64,000 nucleotides of DNA from Fulvivirgaceae bacterium JP3-4 (GCA_029309925.1 JARKND010000004.1:806001-870000), one strand, 5' to 3'. Positions 19,335 to 28,681 are shown, numbered from the stretch's first letter. Notes: generated by a model from the sequence alone, not told the origin. Numbers and translations are program-made.

Positions 19335-21800
19335 CTATTCGTACCGAAGCGATTCTACCGGGTTTGTTCGTGCTGCACGGATTGTCTGATAGCTCACGGT
19401 GAGAATCGAGACGAGCAGAACCGTTACTCCTGCCACCAGGAAAATCATCGGAGAAATCGTGGTACGGTATGGGAATGTCTCAATCCACTGGGCCATCACA
19501 TACCAGACGATCGGAACGGCCAATATGATCGAGAGGATCACGAGCTTTACGTATTCGGTCGACAGCAGGACAAAGATACCCTGATCGGTCGACCCGAGCG
19601 CTTTACGAATACCAATCTCCTTTGTCCGTTGTGTTGCTGTGTAGGCTGACAACCCAAAAAGGCCAAGACATCCAACAATCATCGCGAGCGCGGCAAATAC
19701 GGTGAACAGTTCACCAAATTTCTTTTCGTTTTCATACTGGCGGTTGAAATAGTCGTCCAGGAAGAAATAATCGAATGGATTTCCCGGAAAGGCTTTTTGA
19801 AAACTTTCACGGACGCGATCGACTGTCGAAGAAACATCTTTCGTATTGATCCGGATACTGTAATACTCACCATAAAAAGGCGAACAATAAAAGATCATAG
19901 GATCGATCGCTTTCTTAAGGGATACCTGGTGATAGTCGTTCACAACACCAACAACGATGGGACTCCACTGCCATTGCGCGATGTTAACGGTCTGGCCGAT
20001 GGCTTCCTCGGGGCTTTTAAAACCCAGCGCCTTTACGGATGACTCCGTCAGCAACACGGAAGTATCCTGATCCTTCGGATAGTCGCGGGAGAACATTCTG
20101 CCCGCAACAATTTTCATTTTGAAGACATCGAGAAAATCATAGTCCATGCTGTTTGCGCGCAAGGTTACCATCTGGTCATCCGGAGCACCATATCGCTTGA
20201 CAGCTCCTTTATACTCGCGCTGTTTGCCGGGAATTGTAACTGAACTGGTCACAGCCTGAACAGACGGAATGTTTTTCGTTTCGTTCTTAAAAGTTTCGAC
20301 CGCTGAACTGAATGCATTCCTGTCGCGAGGAGAAATTCCAGGGCGCTCAACCACAAGCACCTGATCGATGTTCATTCCGATATCCTGGCGCATCATATAG
20401 TCAAGCTGACGATAAACGATCAACGTACCGGCTATCAGCGCCACAGAAGCCATGAACTGTACAACTACCAAACCTTTTCTCAGGAGAATTCCGCTGGTAC
20501 TGTTCTTCAGCTTTCCTTTTAACACCGATACGGGGCGGAACGATGACAACACCAGCGCTGGATATGACCCTGACAAGACTGTCCCGGCAAACCACAGCAC
20601 ACCTACCAGTCCGATGAACCATGGCTGCAGAAGATGCGTGATGGTGAGCGACAGACCTGACAGTGTGTTGAACGATGGCAATGCTATGACTACAACAAGA
20701 ATCGCAATCAACATCGAAAGCAAGTTAACTACCGCAGCCTCCACGAGGAACTGCCGGATAAGCTGAAACTTGAAAGCTCCCATCACCTTGCGCACGCCCA
20801 CTTCTTTCGCGCGCTCCATCGCCTTAGCTGTTGAAAGGTTGATGTAGTTGATCCACGCAATCACGAGAACAAACAAACCAATCAGTCCAAGGAAAAAAAC
20901 GATACGTGCATCACCATTCGGTTCGGCCTCTTCTGCCAAGTTAGAGGTGAGGTGAATATCTGCGATTCGCTGGAGCGCAAGTACATCACGTTGATTTCTG
21001 TCTTTCAGTCCTGGCGAATACTTTTCAACGATCGCTGAAAATTTTGACTCAAGTGCTTTCGGGTCTGTTCCCGGCTGGACTTTGATAAACGTATACATAT
21101 CCTTGCGGAACCAGCTCTGGTCATACCGTTCACGGGCTCTTTCAAATCGGGAGTAAAGTGTTTTGTAGGAAAACAACACATCGAATTTCAGATGCGTATT
21201 TCCGGGAAGATCTTTGAAGACACCGGTCACTTTCGCGAGTTCGTTGTTATAGTCATCATCCTGCAACCGCAGACTTTTACCGATAGGGTCTTCGTTTCCA
21301 AAATAAAGTCTGGCGTATGATTCTGAGATCACAGCGCTCAGTGGTTCTGCAAGCGCTGTCTTCGGATCACCGCTTATCATCGGATAACCGATCAGGCTGA
21401 GAAAGGAAGAATCCGCATAGAGAAAACGTCTTTGTTTGAATGCTATGGGGTCGGGTTTTGCTTCTTCATTTGTTATGATCACATTGTTTTTATAACCAAG
21501 GTTGTAGAGCCTTGCGTAGCCAACCACTTCGGGTAGTTCACTGGCAAATGCAGGACCGACACCTGGATAGTTTTCTGCGCTGGCAATAGACAGTTCGTTG
21601 TTGATATAAGTGGTGAGTGTAACACGATAAATATCTTCATGGCCCGGGATAAATTTCTCGTAACTCCTTTCAAACTGAACGTAAAGTGCGATCGTGAGAA
21701 AGACGGCCATACCGATGGAGAGTCCAAGGATGTTGAGGAAGGAGAAGAACTTGTTTTTCTTGAGGCTGCGGAACGCGGTAAGGAAAAGGTTGCGGATCAT
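19335..21800 (-). CDS. FtsX/MacB-type ABC transporter permease
   Basis: Large two-module permease common in Bacteroidota. There is one helix at residues 20-42, a MacB periplasmic core domain, three helices around 285-400, then a second helix, a second periplasmic domain, and three final helices (about 680-800). The end carries a KEIGIRKALGST cytoplasmic loop and a YxxIRAARTNPVESLRYE-type tail. 821 residues is typical. No ATP-binding subunit is adjacent, so it either uses one encoded elsewhere or is an orphan. ATG 21800 is chosen because the family begins MIRN-x-hydrophobic. The substrate is unknown; mechanotransmission or antimicrobial export is likely by homology. Confidence 0.93.
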   Translation of the reverse strand: MIRNLFLTAFRSLKKNKFFSFLNILGLSIGMAVFLTIALYVQFERSYEKFIPGHEDIYRVTLTTYINNELSIASAENYPGVGPAFASELPEVVGYARLYNLGYKNNVIITNEEAKPDPIAFKQRRFLYADSSFLSLIGYPMISGDPKTALAEPLSAVISESYARLYFGNEDPIGKSLRLQDDDYNNELAKVTGVFKDLPGNTHLKFDVLFSYKTLYSRFERARERYDQSWFRKDMYTFIKVQPGTDPKALESKFSAIVEKYSPGLKDRNQRDVLALQRIADIHLTSNLAEEAEPNGDARIVFFLGLIGLFVLVIAWINYINLSTAKAMERAKEVGVRKVMGAFKFQLIRQFLVEAAVVNLLSMLIAILVVVIALPSFNTLSGLSLTITHLLQPWFIGLVGVLWFAGTVLSGSYPALVLSSFRPVSVLKGKLKNSTSGILLRKGLVVVQFMASVALIAGTLIVYRQLDYMMRQDIGMNIDQVLVVERPGISPRDRNAFSSAVETFKNETKNIPSVQAVTSSVTIPGKQREYKGAVKRYGAPDDQMVTLRANSMDYDFLDVFKMKIVAGRMFSRDYPKDQDTSVLLTESSVKALGFKSPEEAIGQTVNIAQWQWSPIVVGVVNDYHQVSLKKAIDPMIFYCSPFYGEYYSIRINTKDVSSTVDRVRESFQKAFPGNPFDYFFLDDYFNRQYENEKKFGELFTVFAALAMIVGCLGLFGLSAYTATQRTKEIGIRKALGSTDQGIFVLLSTEYVKLVILSIILAVPIVWYVMAQWIETFPYRTTISPMIFLVAGVTVLLVSILTVSYQTIRAARTNPVESLRYE

Positions 21801-21904
21801 ACGGGACGAGGTTGGTTCTCTAAAGTAGACCCGCATTTTTTCAAAAGGTTACAGCAAGAACTTGATTATTCGGGCGAATTGAATGGAAATCACCCAAAAC
21901 GGTG

Positions 21905-21948
21905 TAAAAAAATATAGGCAACCCCTTACTAAAACTGGGCTGCCTATA
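21905..21948 (-). terminator. Terminator of the 147-residue KGG gene
   Basis: TATAGGCA at 21913-21920 pairs with TGCCTATA at 21941-21948, with inner GC pairs. On the minus strand the stem is followed by a T-run (A-run 21905-21912 on plus). It lies 20 bases after the gene. Confidence 0.75.
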
Positions 21949-21968
21949 CTTCCCTCCGAGGAACAAAA

Positions 21969-22412
21969 TCAACTTTCTTCATCAAAGCCACGGCTTCTTT
22001 TGCTGCGGCCCATGTTTCCATCGCCTAACCCCTCATCTTCGTCCTCATCAGTTTCACTGACGGAAGCTTGCCCCAATGTATCAGCAACTTTTTCTTCTTC
22101 CTCCAATGAATTCAAATCTCTTTGAGACAACTCAATGTCTCTATGTACCTTCTCGTTTTGATCACTTTCTGCCGATGGATTCTGTTCGTTTCTTCCAGTG
22201 GCGCCACGGGCATTTTTACCTGCACCACCCTGAGACGCCTTACCCCCCTGGCTTGAAATCTCCCGTTGTTTCTGCTTGTCCATTGACGCAAAACCACGAT
22301 TGGATGTATTGCTTTGAGCTGATGCTCTGCCACCCTGACGTGCGATCTCGCGTTGCCTGTTCTCATCCATGGATCCGAATCCTCTGGTGCTTTTACCTTT
22401 TGATTGTGCCAT
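21969..22412 (-). CDS. KGG-motif stress-associated protein, two repeats
   Basis: Small hydrophilic protein carrying two copies of the KGG (Con-10/GsiB-like) motif. Each runs roughly RGF-G/A-SMD-x-x-x-QREI-x-x-QGG, at residues 10-28 and 39-58. A Glu/Asp-rich tail (about 90-140) follows. Proteins of this family accumulate under general or desiccation stress and are largely disordered. A shorter paralogue lies 283 bases upstream on the same strand with its own terminator, so they are probably separate transcripts arising from a duplication. Function beyond stress association is not known. Confidence 0.85.
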   Translation of the reverse strand: MAQSKGKSTRGFGSMDENRQREIARQGGRASAQSNTSNRGFASMDKQKQREISSQGGKASQGGAGKNARGATGRNEQNPSAESDQNEKVHRDIELSQRDLNSLEEEEKVADTLGQASVSETDEDEDEGLGDGNMGRSKRSRGFDEES

Positions 22413-22488
22413 AGTGTGTCTTTTTTTGACTTACAACGAAGGATATTTCATTGTAGTATTCGAATAATTATCGTGCCAACGGGGGAAA

Positions 22489-22528
22489 GTTGATCCGTTA
22501 ATATGTTGATTAGTTGATACGTTGTGAT
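22489..22528. repeat. Octamer iterated repeat, five units
   Basis: Five consecutive 8-base units all starting GTT: GTTGATCC, GTTAATAT, GTTGATTA, GTTGATAC and GTTGTGAT. The array sits between the two KGG genes, downstream of the second terminator. Noncoding. Confidence 0.5.
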
Positions 22529-22640
22529 CTTAAATCGATGCATCTGAACTTCTGGATTCACGTACTCTACCTCAAGCAGGAATTTGGATATGAATATTGC
22601 ACGGATCAAACGATGAACGAATCAACCGTTCTGCGTCCCA

Positions 22641-22674
22641 CAAAAAAAAATCCCGGTCGTAACCCCGGGATTTC
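22641..22674 (-). terminator. Terminator of the 78-residue KGG gene
   Basis: AAATCCCGG and CCGGGATTT form a strong stem around a short loop. On the minus strand it is followed by a run of nine Ts (A-run on plus at 22642-22650). It lies just past the stop at 22696. Confidence 0.85.
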
Positions 22675-22695
22675 TTTAAAGTTGCGCTTTAATGA

Positions 22696-22932
22696 TTAAG
22701 GGTTTTCAACCGTTGAACTACCAGTTTCAGCGGCTTGCTTATTCTGCATTGCGCGTTGACTGCGGCTTGTGCCACTAGCCTCTCCACCCTTTCTCCCAAT
22801 CTCTGCCATGTGCGCACGGTTCTGGCTCACAGCTGCTCCGCCCTTTCTTGCGATTTCACGTTGTCTCTCACGATCCATTGAAGCAAAACCACGGTTAGCA
22901 GTTCCTCCACTTTTCCTCTCTTGATCTGCCAT
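22696..22932 (-). CDS. KGG-motif stress-associated protein, 78 residues
   Basis: Small disordered protein with one full KGG motif (RGFASMDRERQREIARKGG, residues 14-32) and a second degenerate one (MAEIGRKGGEA, about 43-53). The family is linked to general stress and desiccation. It shares the same NRGFASMD core with the 147-residue neighbour, supporting duplication. A strong terminator follows. Upstream, on the divergent side towards the FAD oxidoreductase, an inverted repeat (22969-22999) could be an operator. Confidence 0.85.
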   Translation of the reverse strand: MADQERKSGGTANRGFASMDRERQREIARKGGAAVSQNRAHMAEIGRKGGEASGTSRSQRAMQNKQAAETGSSTVENP

Positions 22933-22968
22933 AAACTACTATTAAGTTGATTACACAAAATTTGTCGA

Positions 22969-22999
22969 CCGATAGGCACAAATTATATGCCCGTATCGG
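22969..22999. promoter_or_regulatory. Inverted repeat in the divergent KGG / FAD-oxidoreductase region
   Basis: CCGATAGGCA (22969-22978) pairs with TGCC-CG-TATCGG (22988-22999) across a 9-base A/T centre, 37 bases upstream of the KGG start. The dyad geometry suits a dimeric repressor or an mRNA hairpin; no regulator can be named. Confidence 0.3.
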
Positions 23000-23112
23000 C
23001 TATTCCTCAATTACTTACCTCTATTTACCTAAAGGCAGCACTTTTGTACTGTAAAAGTATTAAGCAAATTAACCGGCCGTAACAGGCAGGCGACTACGTT
23101 TAACAGCAGTAT

Positions 23113-24393
23113 ATGCAGGTCACAGAACATTTTGACGTAATCATCATCGGGGCCGGGGCATCGGGGCTGTACGCAGCGTCACAGTTAACCCGGGTAAAAT
23201 TGGGGGTTTTAGTCCTCGAAGCACAAAACCGCATCGGGGGAAGAATGTATACAAATTTACCACAAGGATTTTCCGCGCCCATTGAAGGTGGAGCTGAGTT
23301 CGTCCATGGAGATGCGCCTATCACACTAGACTTGCTGAAGAACGCCAACGCGCAGTATGTTGAAATGCAAGGGAACACTTACCAGGCGCATAACGATGAA
23401 ATAGAAAAGAAAGACTTCTTCGACTCAGACTGGCATGTGATGATGACGAAGCTGAAAGATCTACAATATGACATGCCGTTCTCTCAATTTCTCTCAACGT
23501 ACTTCGGAGATCCGGAGCATGAAACGCTGCGAATGAATGTGACGAAGTTTGTCGAGGGCTATAATGCTGCGGACATCACCAAAGTGAGTGCTATGGCGTT
23601 GAGGGAGGAGTGGTCGGAAGAAGAGGACCCGGCACAGTATCGTATCAAAGGTGGCTATGCAAAATTGTATAACTACCTGGCTGAGCAAGTGAAGCAAAAC
23701 GGAGGCGTGATTAAACTAAATCAAAAAGTCTCCGACATCCGTTGGTCAATCAATGATGTAGAGATTGCTGTCGGGCTTAATACGTATCGCTCAAAGAAAT
23801 GCCTTATCACCATTCCTGTATCGCTTTTGAGATTGCCTTCCATTGGATTCGTTCCGGAAATTTCTTCGATCACAGATGCAGCATCGCGGATCGGGTTCGG
23901 TGGCGTTGTTAAAATGAACCTCGAGTTTTCAAGACCCTTCTGGGAGACAGAACCTGAAAGAAAGTTTAAAAATCTCCAGTTCCTTTTCACAGACGAAAAA
24001 ATCCCGACATGGTGGTCACAGGTTCCGGATAAACGGCCGCTTCTGACGGGCTGGATCGGTGGTCCGGGAGCGCAGCGCCTCAAGCAGTCCGATGAAGAAC
24101 TCCTGGAAAGCGGAATTCAGTCACTGGCGAACGCAATGAAATATCCGGCTCAAAAAATCAAACAACACCTCGTAGCCTGGAAAGTAGATCAATGGGTCAA
24201 TAACGAGTTTTCATCCGGGGCATACTCATATGAGATGGTGGGCACACCCGAAGCCGTGAAAGTATTGCAACAATCTGTGAACGACACACTCTTCTTCGCG
24301 GGAGAAGCCATCTATGACGGGCCCCACAAAGGCACAGTGGAAGCAGCGTTAACGAGCGGGGCAGACGCTGCGAAGCGTATCGCTGCGCTTTGA
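23113..24393 (+). CDS. Flavin-dependent amine oxidase (MAO family)
   Basis: FAD-binding oxidoreductase of the monoamine/polyamine oxidase family. The N-terminal dinucleotide motif is IIIGAGASGLYAAS (residues 10-23), followed by VLEAQNRIGGRMYT, the MAO hallmark. The C-terminal FAD-contact motif FAGEAIYDGPHKGTVEAA is present. 426 residues is typical. No signal peptide, so it is probably cytoplasmic. The substrate is unclear; the conserved lysine and aromatic-cage positions cannot be judged without alignment. It is monocistronic, with gaps on both sides. Confidence 0.88.
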   Translation: MQVTEHFDVIIIGAGASGLYAASQLTRVKLGVLVLEAQNRIGGRMYTNLPQGFSAPIEGGAEFVHGDAPITLDLLKNANAQYVEMQGNTYQAHNDEIEKKDFFDSDWHVMMTKLKDLQYDMPFSQFLSTYFGDPEHETLRMNVTKFVEGYNAADITKVSAMALREEWSEEEDPAQYRIKGGYAKLYNYLAEQVKQNGGVIKLNQKVSDIRWSINDVEIAVGLNTYRSKKCLITIPVSLLRLPSIGFVPEISSITDAASRIGFGGVVKMNLEFSRPFWETEPERKFKNLQFLFTDEKIPTWWSQVPDKRPLLTGWIGGPGAQRLKQSDEELLESGIQSLANAMKYPAQKIKQHLVAWKVDQWVNNEFSSGAYSYEMVGTPEAVKVLQQSVNDTLFFAGEAIYDGPHKGTVEAALTSGADAAKRIAAL

Positions 24394-24498
24394 AAATTTA
24401 TTCGGGTTCATGCGCATAAAACAGCCGCCTTGGCATGAGAATTATTCTGCTGTCTTCGGAAAAATTTAGTTGTAGTTATCTAAAAAATTTTACGGGGT

Positions 24499-25623
24499 AT
24501 GATTAGGAGGGGTTTAATAACTGCCTGCGTTGCAGTTGTATTCAGCGCATTGAGCACGCCTGTGTTCAGTCAAAACTATTATCTGGTCATCGGTGCATTC
24601 TCAACAGAGAGTGATGACGTCAGGGAATTCACAAGCTATCTTCCCAACAATCAGTTTGACACAGCATATACCATTCAGTCGAATAACAATTCGCTGCACT
24701 TGTATATCATGAAGACGTCAGACAAGGAAGTAGCGATCGCGAAAGGCGAAAAACTGCAACAGGCAATTTCAGATGCCAGTGCAAATAACACATTGCCGTC
24801 CAATCAGCGGATCGACCTGGAAAACAAAACTTCGGTTGCTGAGCCTGTCTACGAAACGCTCGCCTCTGCCGGATCCAAAAGTTCTGATAATGTGCCTGCC
24901 GGAGGAGCGGTTCCGTTAAAACCAAAAGGCAAATATTTCAAGTTCACCATTGCTTCAGAGGATGGAAGTGCGCTTCCAGGTGAAGTTCATCACGTCAATC
25001 TTGCTGAACAGAAACACCTGGCAAGCTTTGCTACCGATGCGTACATCGATATGATGAAGCCCGGACCATCAGAACCGATCATGGTGGTGTGTGGTGTCTT
25101 CGGATACAAGGAAGTAGATAAGTATATCGACTTCAACAATCCAACTCACACAGAAGGTGCATACCAGGACGAACATGGCGCGTGGATCATCCCATACAAA
25201 CTCACACGACTTCAGAAAGGTGATGTTTCAGTAATGTATAACGTGGGGTATTATAAAGATGCAGTAGCCATGACACCATCATCGAAGAAAGACCTTGACG
25301 AACTTGTAACGATGATGAATGAAAATCCTGACTATGTTGTGAAAGTTCATGCACATTGCAATGGAAAGTCCGGCCGTGAAGCGCTCATGCTAAATTCGGA
25401 CAACAACTTCTTTGAAACCAATGGTGCACTTCAGGCAAGAGTAACAGCGAAGGAACTGACCAATCTCCGGGCGCAAGCGCTCAAGTCATACCTGATGCTC
25501 AGAGGCATCAGCGGTGACCGCATCAAAACGTTTGGCTGGGGTGGATCGGAGATGCTCGTCAACGAGAATGATCCTAACGCACGCATCAACGACAGAATTG
25601 AAATTGAGATCCTCAAAGATTAG
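24499..25623 (+). CDS. Exported protein with C-terminal OmpA-like peptidoglycan-binding domain
   Basis: Begins with a signal peptide (residues 1-24, ending VFSQ). A SPOR-like segment follows (QNYYLVIGAFSTE onward, about 25-95), then a linker, a middle beta-rich domain (about 145-235) and a C-terminal OmpA-like domain (about 265-374). The last has the motif NLRAQALKSYLMLRGISGDRI and ends NARINDRIEIEIL. It probably anchors an envelope function to peptidoglycan. A strong terminator follows 26 bases after the stop. The gene stands alone. Confidence 0.8.
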   Translation: MIRRGLITACVAVVFSALSTPVFSQNYYLVIGAFSTESDDVREFTSYLPNNQFDTAYTIQSNNNSLHLYIMKTSDKEVAIAKGEKLQQAISDASANNTLPSNQRIDLENKTSVAEPVYETLASAGSKSSDNVPAGGAVPLKPKGKYFKFTIASEDGSALPGEVHHVNLAEQKHLASFATDAYIDMMKPGPSEPIMVVCGVFGYKEVDKYIDFNNPTHTEGAYQDEHGAWIIPYKLTRLQKGDVSVMYNVGYYKDAVAMTPSSKKDLDELVTMMNENPDYVVKVHAHCNGKSGREALMLNSDNNFFETNGALQARVTAKELTNLRAQALKSYLMLRGISGDRIKTFGWGGSEMLVNENDPNARINDRIEIEILKD

Positions 25624-25648
25624 ACTTCTTCGCAACTAATAAAGTAAG

Positions 25649-25677
25649 GCCCTGCCAATGTGTGCAGGGCTTTTTTT
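25649..25677 (+). terminator. Terminator of the OmpA-like gene
   Basis: GCCCTGC (25649-25655) pairs with GCAGGGC (25664-25670), followed by seven Ts. Confidence 0.9.
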
Positions 25678-25807
25678 CTTTTAACCACTGTGCTTCAACG
25701 CACACGTACCACCTACACACACATGATGCCGCCTTCCAGTCCTCACTTGTTTTTCGAAGATGTGATGATTAAATTAAGAATTACTTATTCACCCTTAATT
25801 TAAAATC

Positions 25808-26719
25808 ATGCATTCTTCACGAAGACAATTTCTGAAAACAAGTGCTGTAGCGCTGGCGGCAACCACGCTGATTGGAAAATCCGTACTCGCTAATGCGAAA
25901 CCCAAAACGCTGGTCGGTATCCAGCTTTATTCCGTACGTGATGAGATGAAAGCCGATCCACTCGGAACCCTGAAGCAAATCGCTGGAATGGGCTACAAAC
26001 ATGTTGAGCATGCTAACTATGTAGACCGCAAGTTTTACGGATATCCGGCTGCCGAATTTAAAAAAGTGCTGAACGATCTGGGGCTCAGTATGCCAAGCGG
26101 CCATACCGTTCTCGGCCCAAAGCATTGGGATGCTGCGAAAAATGATTTTACCGACTCGTGGAAATACACTGTCGAAGATGCTGCGACCCTGGGTCAGAAT
26201 TATGTGATCAGTCCTTGGCTTGACCAGAGCCTGCGCAAATCAAAAGATGACCTCCTGCGGAACATGGAGATCTTCAACAAGAGTGGCGAACTGTGCAAGA
26301 AATCCGGAATGAAGTTCGGCTATCACAACCACGATTTCGAATTCAGCGAAAAGTTCGGTGATGAAACGATGTACGACATCATGCTAAAGAATACAGATCC
26401 GGATCTTGTCATGCAGCAGCTTGATATCGGAAACCTTTACAACGGAGGAGCTAATGCTGCCGAAGTCGTGAAAAAATATCCGGGTCGCTTTGAATCCCTT
26501 CACGTAAAAGACGAAATCAAAGCTGAAGGTGGAAACGAAAAGTATGAGAGCACGATTTTAGGCAAGGGCATTGTAAATGTCAGGGAAGTGATCGACCTCT
26601 GCAAAAAATCAGGCGGCACCTTCCACTATATCATTGAACAGGAATCCTACCAGGGTAAAACTCCGATTGCTTCGGTGAAGGAAGATCTTGAAATTATGAA
26701 GCAGTGGGGATATAAATAG
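25808..26719 (+). CDS. Exported sugar phosphate isomerase/epimerase-like TIM-barrel protein
   Basis: Xylose-isomerase-like (AP endonuclease 2 superfamily) barrel of 303 residues. An N-terminal twin-arginine-type signal SRRQFLKTSAVALAATTLIG precedes VGIQLYSVRDEM, typical of the family. Metal-binding residues are suggested by YHNHDFEF, QLDIGN, SLHVKDE and the final EQES. It is likely secreted to the periplasm and acts on a carbohydrate; the substrate is unknown. A paralogue with the same architecture is at 51747-52658. The 7-base repeat array begins at this gene's TAG stop. Confidence 0.88.
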   Translation: MHSSRRQFLKTSAVALAATTLIGKSVLANAKPKTLVGIQLYSVRDEMKADPLGTLKQIAGMGYKHVEHANYVDRKFYGYPAAEFKKVLNDLGLSMPSGHTVLGPKHWDAAKNDFTDSWKYTVEDAATLGQNYVISPWLDQSLRKSKDDLLRNMEIFNKSGELCKKSGMKFGYHNHDFEFSEKFGDETMYDIMLKNTDPDLVMQQLDIGNLYNGGANAAEVVKKYPGRFESLHVKDEIKAEGGNEKYESTILGKGIVNVREVIDLCKKSGGTFHYIIEQESYQGKTPIASVKEDLEIMKQWGYK

Positions 26720-26922
26720 TAACTAGTCATTAGTTATTAGTCATTGGGAGGAAAGAGAAAATAAAGGAAAGTGAAAAGGGGGAAGTGCATCTTTCCTTTT
26801 TCTTTTTACTTTTTACTTATTCCTCCCAATGACCAGTGACTAATGACCAGTGCCTAATGACTAATTCCAAATTCCTCTTTCCTCCCAATGCCTACTGACT
26901 AGTGACTGATGACTAGTGACTA
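26717..26922. repeat. Three heptamer arrays, each ending TGGGAGGA(A), filling a convergent gap
   Basis: On the plus strand, the stop codon TAG of the isomerase starts four 7-base units (TAGTAAC, TAGTCAT, TAGTTAT, TAGTCAT) followed by TGGGAGGAA (26717-26753). On the minus strand, the TAG stop of the kinase gene likewise starts five units (TAGTCAC, TAGTCAT, CAGTCAC, TAGTCAG, TAGGCAT), then TGGGAGGAA. A third minus-strand array (TAGTCAT, TAGGCAC, TGGTCAT, TAGTCAC, TGGTCAT) also ends TGGGAGGA near 26820. The opposed arms can fold into one long hairpin and may terminate both genes. Confidence 0.75.
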
Positions 26923-27864
26923 ATGATTAGCCTCTTCGGCTTGCTGCGTTTGCTTTTCCATCTCGGATTCAGCTTCGCTGTTAACCAGGAATTTCAAAAG
27001 TCCTTCCTGCATCTTCACTCTGACCTCTTTGGATTTTTTAAGCTGAACAATTTCGTCATCGATGTGAAGCAGCTTTCCTTCCCAGTAAATGTCAAGGTTT
27101 TTTGCTTTGAGCACATTAAAGATCGGTGGTTGCTCAATGCCGTGTAATTTATTGTGAACATAAGCAGCAAACTCATCGCGCTGCCGTTCGGAGATCAGAA
27201 TTACTTCAAACTCACCGTCACTCGGATCGCCCACAGGCGTCAAGTTAAGATTCGGTCCGATCGACTGTGTATTCATGACTTCTGCCAAGAGAAACTTTCC
27301 TGAATAATCAGCGCCATCCAGCGAGATCTTGCAAAATCTCGCTTTGCTGTTGAGAATAATGTCGTGAAGGGTCTCCCAGGCAATTCTCAGGTTTTCTTCA
27401 GGTGAGTCAGAAAGCTCATGTTCTTTTCTTTTCATTTCTTTCATCAGCCTTGGAAACACTCCATAGCCCATGCCTTCCAGAAAGAAACCGGCTTGTTTCT
27501 TGAGCCCGTAAATCCTTCCGACATCGAACGGTTTGAGTGTTGCATTTTCCCACGTCTCTACCACTTCTTCGGGTTTTCCAGAGATGCCTAAAGTTTTTGC
27601 AATGTTATTTGCAGTTCCCAGCGGCAGTAATGCGATCGGGACTTTCTTCTCAAGAACAACTCGGGCAACCTTGCGAACAGTGCCGTCTCCACCTGCTACA
27701 ACAACGATATCCGTCTCGTGCGTTTTAATTTTATCCCATCCTTCTTTCTTTGTAGATGAATAACTACACTCATAGCCCGCCCGGTTAATCAGCCGCGAAA
27801 GCTTTTTATGTGTGTATTCTCCTTCGCCCGCCTTCGGGTTATGTAATAATTTTGCAACTCTCAT
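26920..27864 (-). CDS. Diacylglycerol/lipid kinase family protein
   Basis: DAGK-catalytic-domain protein of the YegS/BmrU type that phosphorylates lipid or sphingoid substrates with ATP. The nucleotide-binding signature VAGGDGTVRKVA is near residue 57, and LLPLGTANNIAKTLG follows. The C-terminal beta-sandwich ends IYWEGKLLHIDDEIVQL. 314 residues is typical. The last 25 residues are acidic and Gln-rich. It is divergent from surE with a 76-base gap. The stop codon overlaps the intergenic heptamer array. Confidence 0.9.
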   Translation of the reverse strand: MRVAKLLHNPKAGEGEYTHKKLSRLINRAGYECSYSSTKKEGWDKIKTHETDIVVVAGGDGTVRKVARVVLEKKVPIALLPLGTANNIAKTLGISGKPEEVVETWENATLKPFDVGRIYGLKKQAGFFLEGMGYGVFPRLMKEMKRKEHELSDSPEENLRIAWETLHDIILNSKARFCKISLDGADYSGKFLLAEVMNTQSIGPNLNLTPVGDPSDGEFEVILISERQRDEFAAYVHNKLHGIEQPPIFNVLKAKNLDIYWEGKLLHIDDEIVQLKKSKEVRVKMQEGLLKFLVNSEAESEMEKQTQQAEEANH

Positions 27865-27940
27865 TTCCGTAAACTCTCACCGTGGCTATAAGAATATCAT
27901 ACCTGCTTCGTGCGGGAACAAAAATGTTAGCGAACAGGGT

Positions 27941-28681
27941 ATGAGAATTCTGGTAACAAACGATGATGGAATCTACAGCCCTGGCATCATGGCCCTGGCG
28001 ACAGCCGCAACGAAATTCGGAGAGGTTCGTGTTGTGGCTCCCGATGTTGAACAATCGTCAATGGGTCACGCGATTACTGCGACACGACCTTTGCATTATA
28101 AGAAGTCACCGATCACCTTCGAAGGTATAGAAGCGTATCGCGTGAACGGAACACCTGCGGATTGTGTCGCGCTGGGATCGCACCTGTGGTCCAAGGTTGA
28201 TGTGGTTCTTTCGGGAATCAACATGGGATTGAATCTTGGCAATTCAATGTGGCATTCAGGAACACTTGCAGGCGCGAAGCAGGCAGTGCTGCTGGGTATG
28301 CGCGGAATTGCCTTGAGCACTCCTGCGGGAAATACAGAACCGGATTTTAAAAAACTTGAGACATGGGTCGAGAAAGCACTGGCAGCACTGCTTGAGAATC
28401 CGGAGCTCGATCTAGTCAACGTAAATTTTCCTCCTGAACCGAAGGGCATGCAGTGGACACGGCAGTCGGTACGTCAGTATGATGGTCAGGTTGTTCCGGG
28501 AACCGATCCGATGGGAAGAAAACACTATTGGTTTACGGTTGTTCCCCTTGAGCCTGCGGACGAGGGCACGGACCGATGGGCTGTCGAAAATGGTTATGTA
28601 TCGATCACGCCACTGCGCCTCGATCTCACGAATGAAAGTCAGCTCATGAAGGCTTTGCAAAAGCAGCCGATGCCGGCTTAG
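27941..28681 (+). CDS. surE: 5'-nucleotidase SurE
   Basis: Metal-dependent nucleotidase/exopolyphosphatase. The N-terminal metal site VTNDDGIYSPG includes Asp8 and Asp9 with a downstream Ser, and GINMGLNLGNSMWHSGT supplies the Asn ligand and active-site loop. 246 residues is normal. I use ATG 27941 because SurE always begins MRILVTNDDG; the ORF extends upstream to 27812 but overlaps the divergent kinase gene. It is convergent with the DUF1801 gene and overlaps its stop by four bases. Confidence 0.96.
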   Translation: MRILVTNDDGIYSPGIMALATAATKFGEVRVVAPDVEQSSMGHAITATRPLHYKKSPITFEGIEAYRVNGTPADCVALGSHLWSKVDVVLSGINMGLNLGNSMWHSGTLAGAKQAVLLGMRGIALSTPAGNTEPDFKKLETWVEKALAALLENPELDLVNVNFPPEPKGMQWTRQSVRQYDGQVVPGTDPMGRKHYWFTVVPLEPADEGTDRWAVENGYVSITPLRLDLTNESQLMKALQKQPMPA

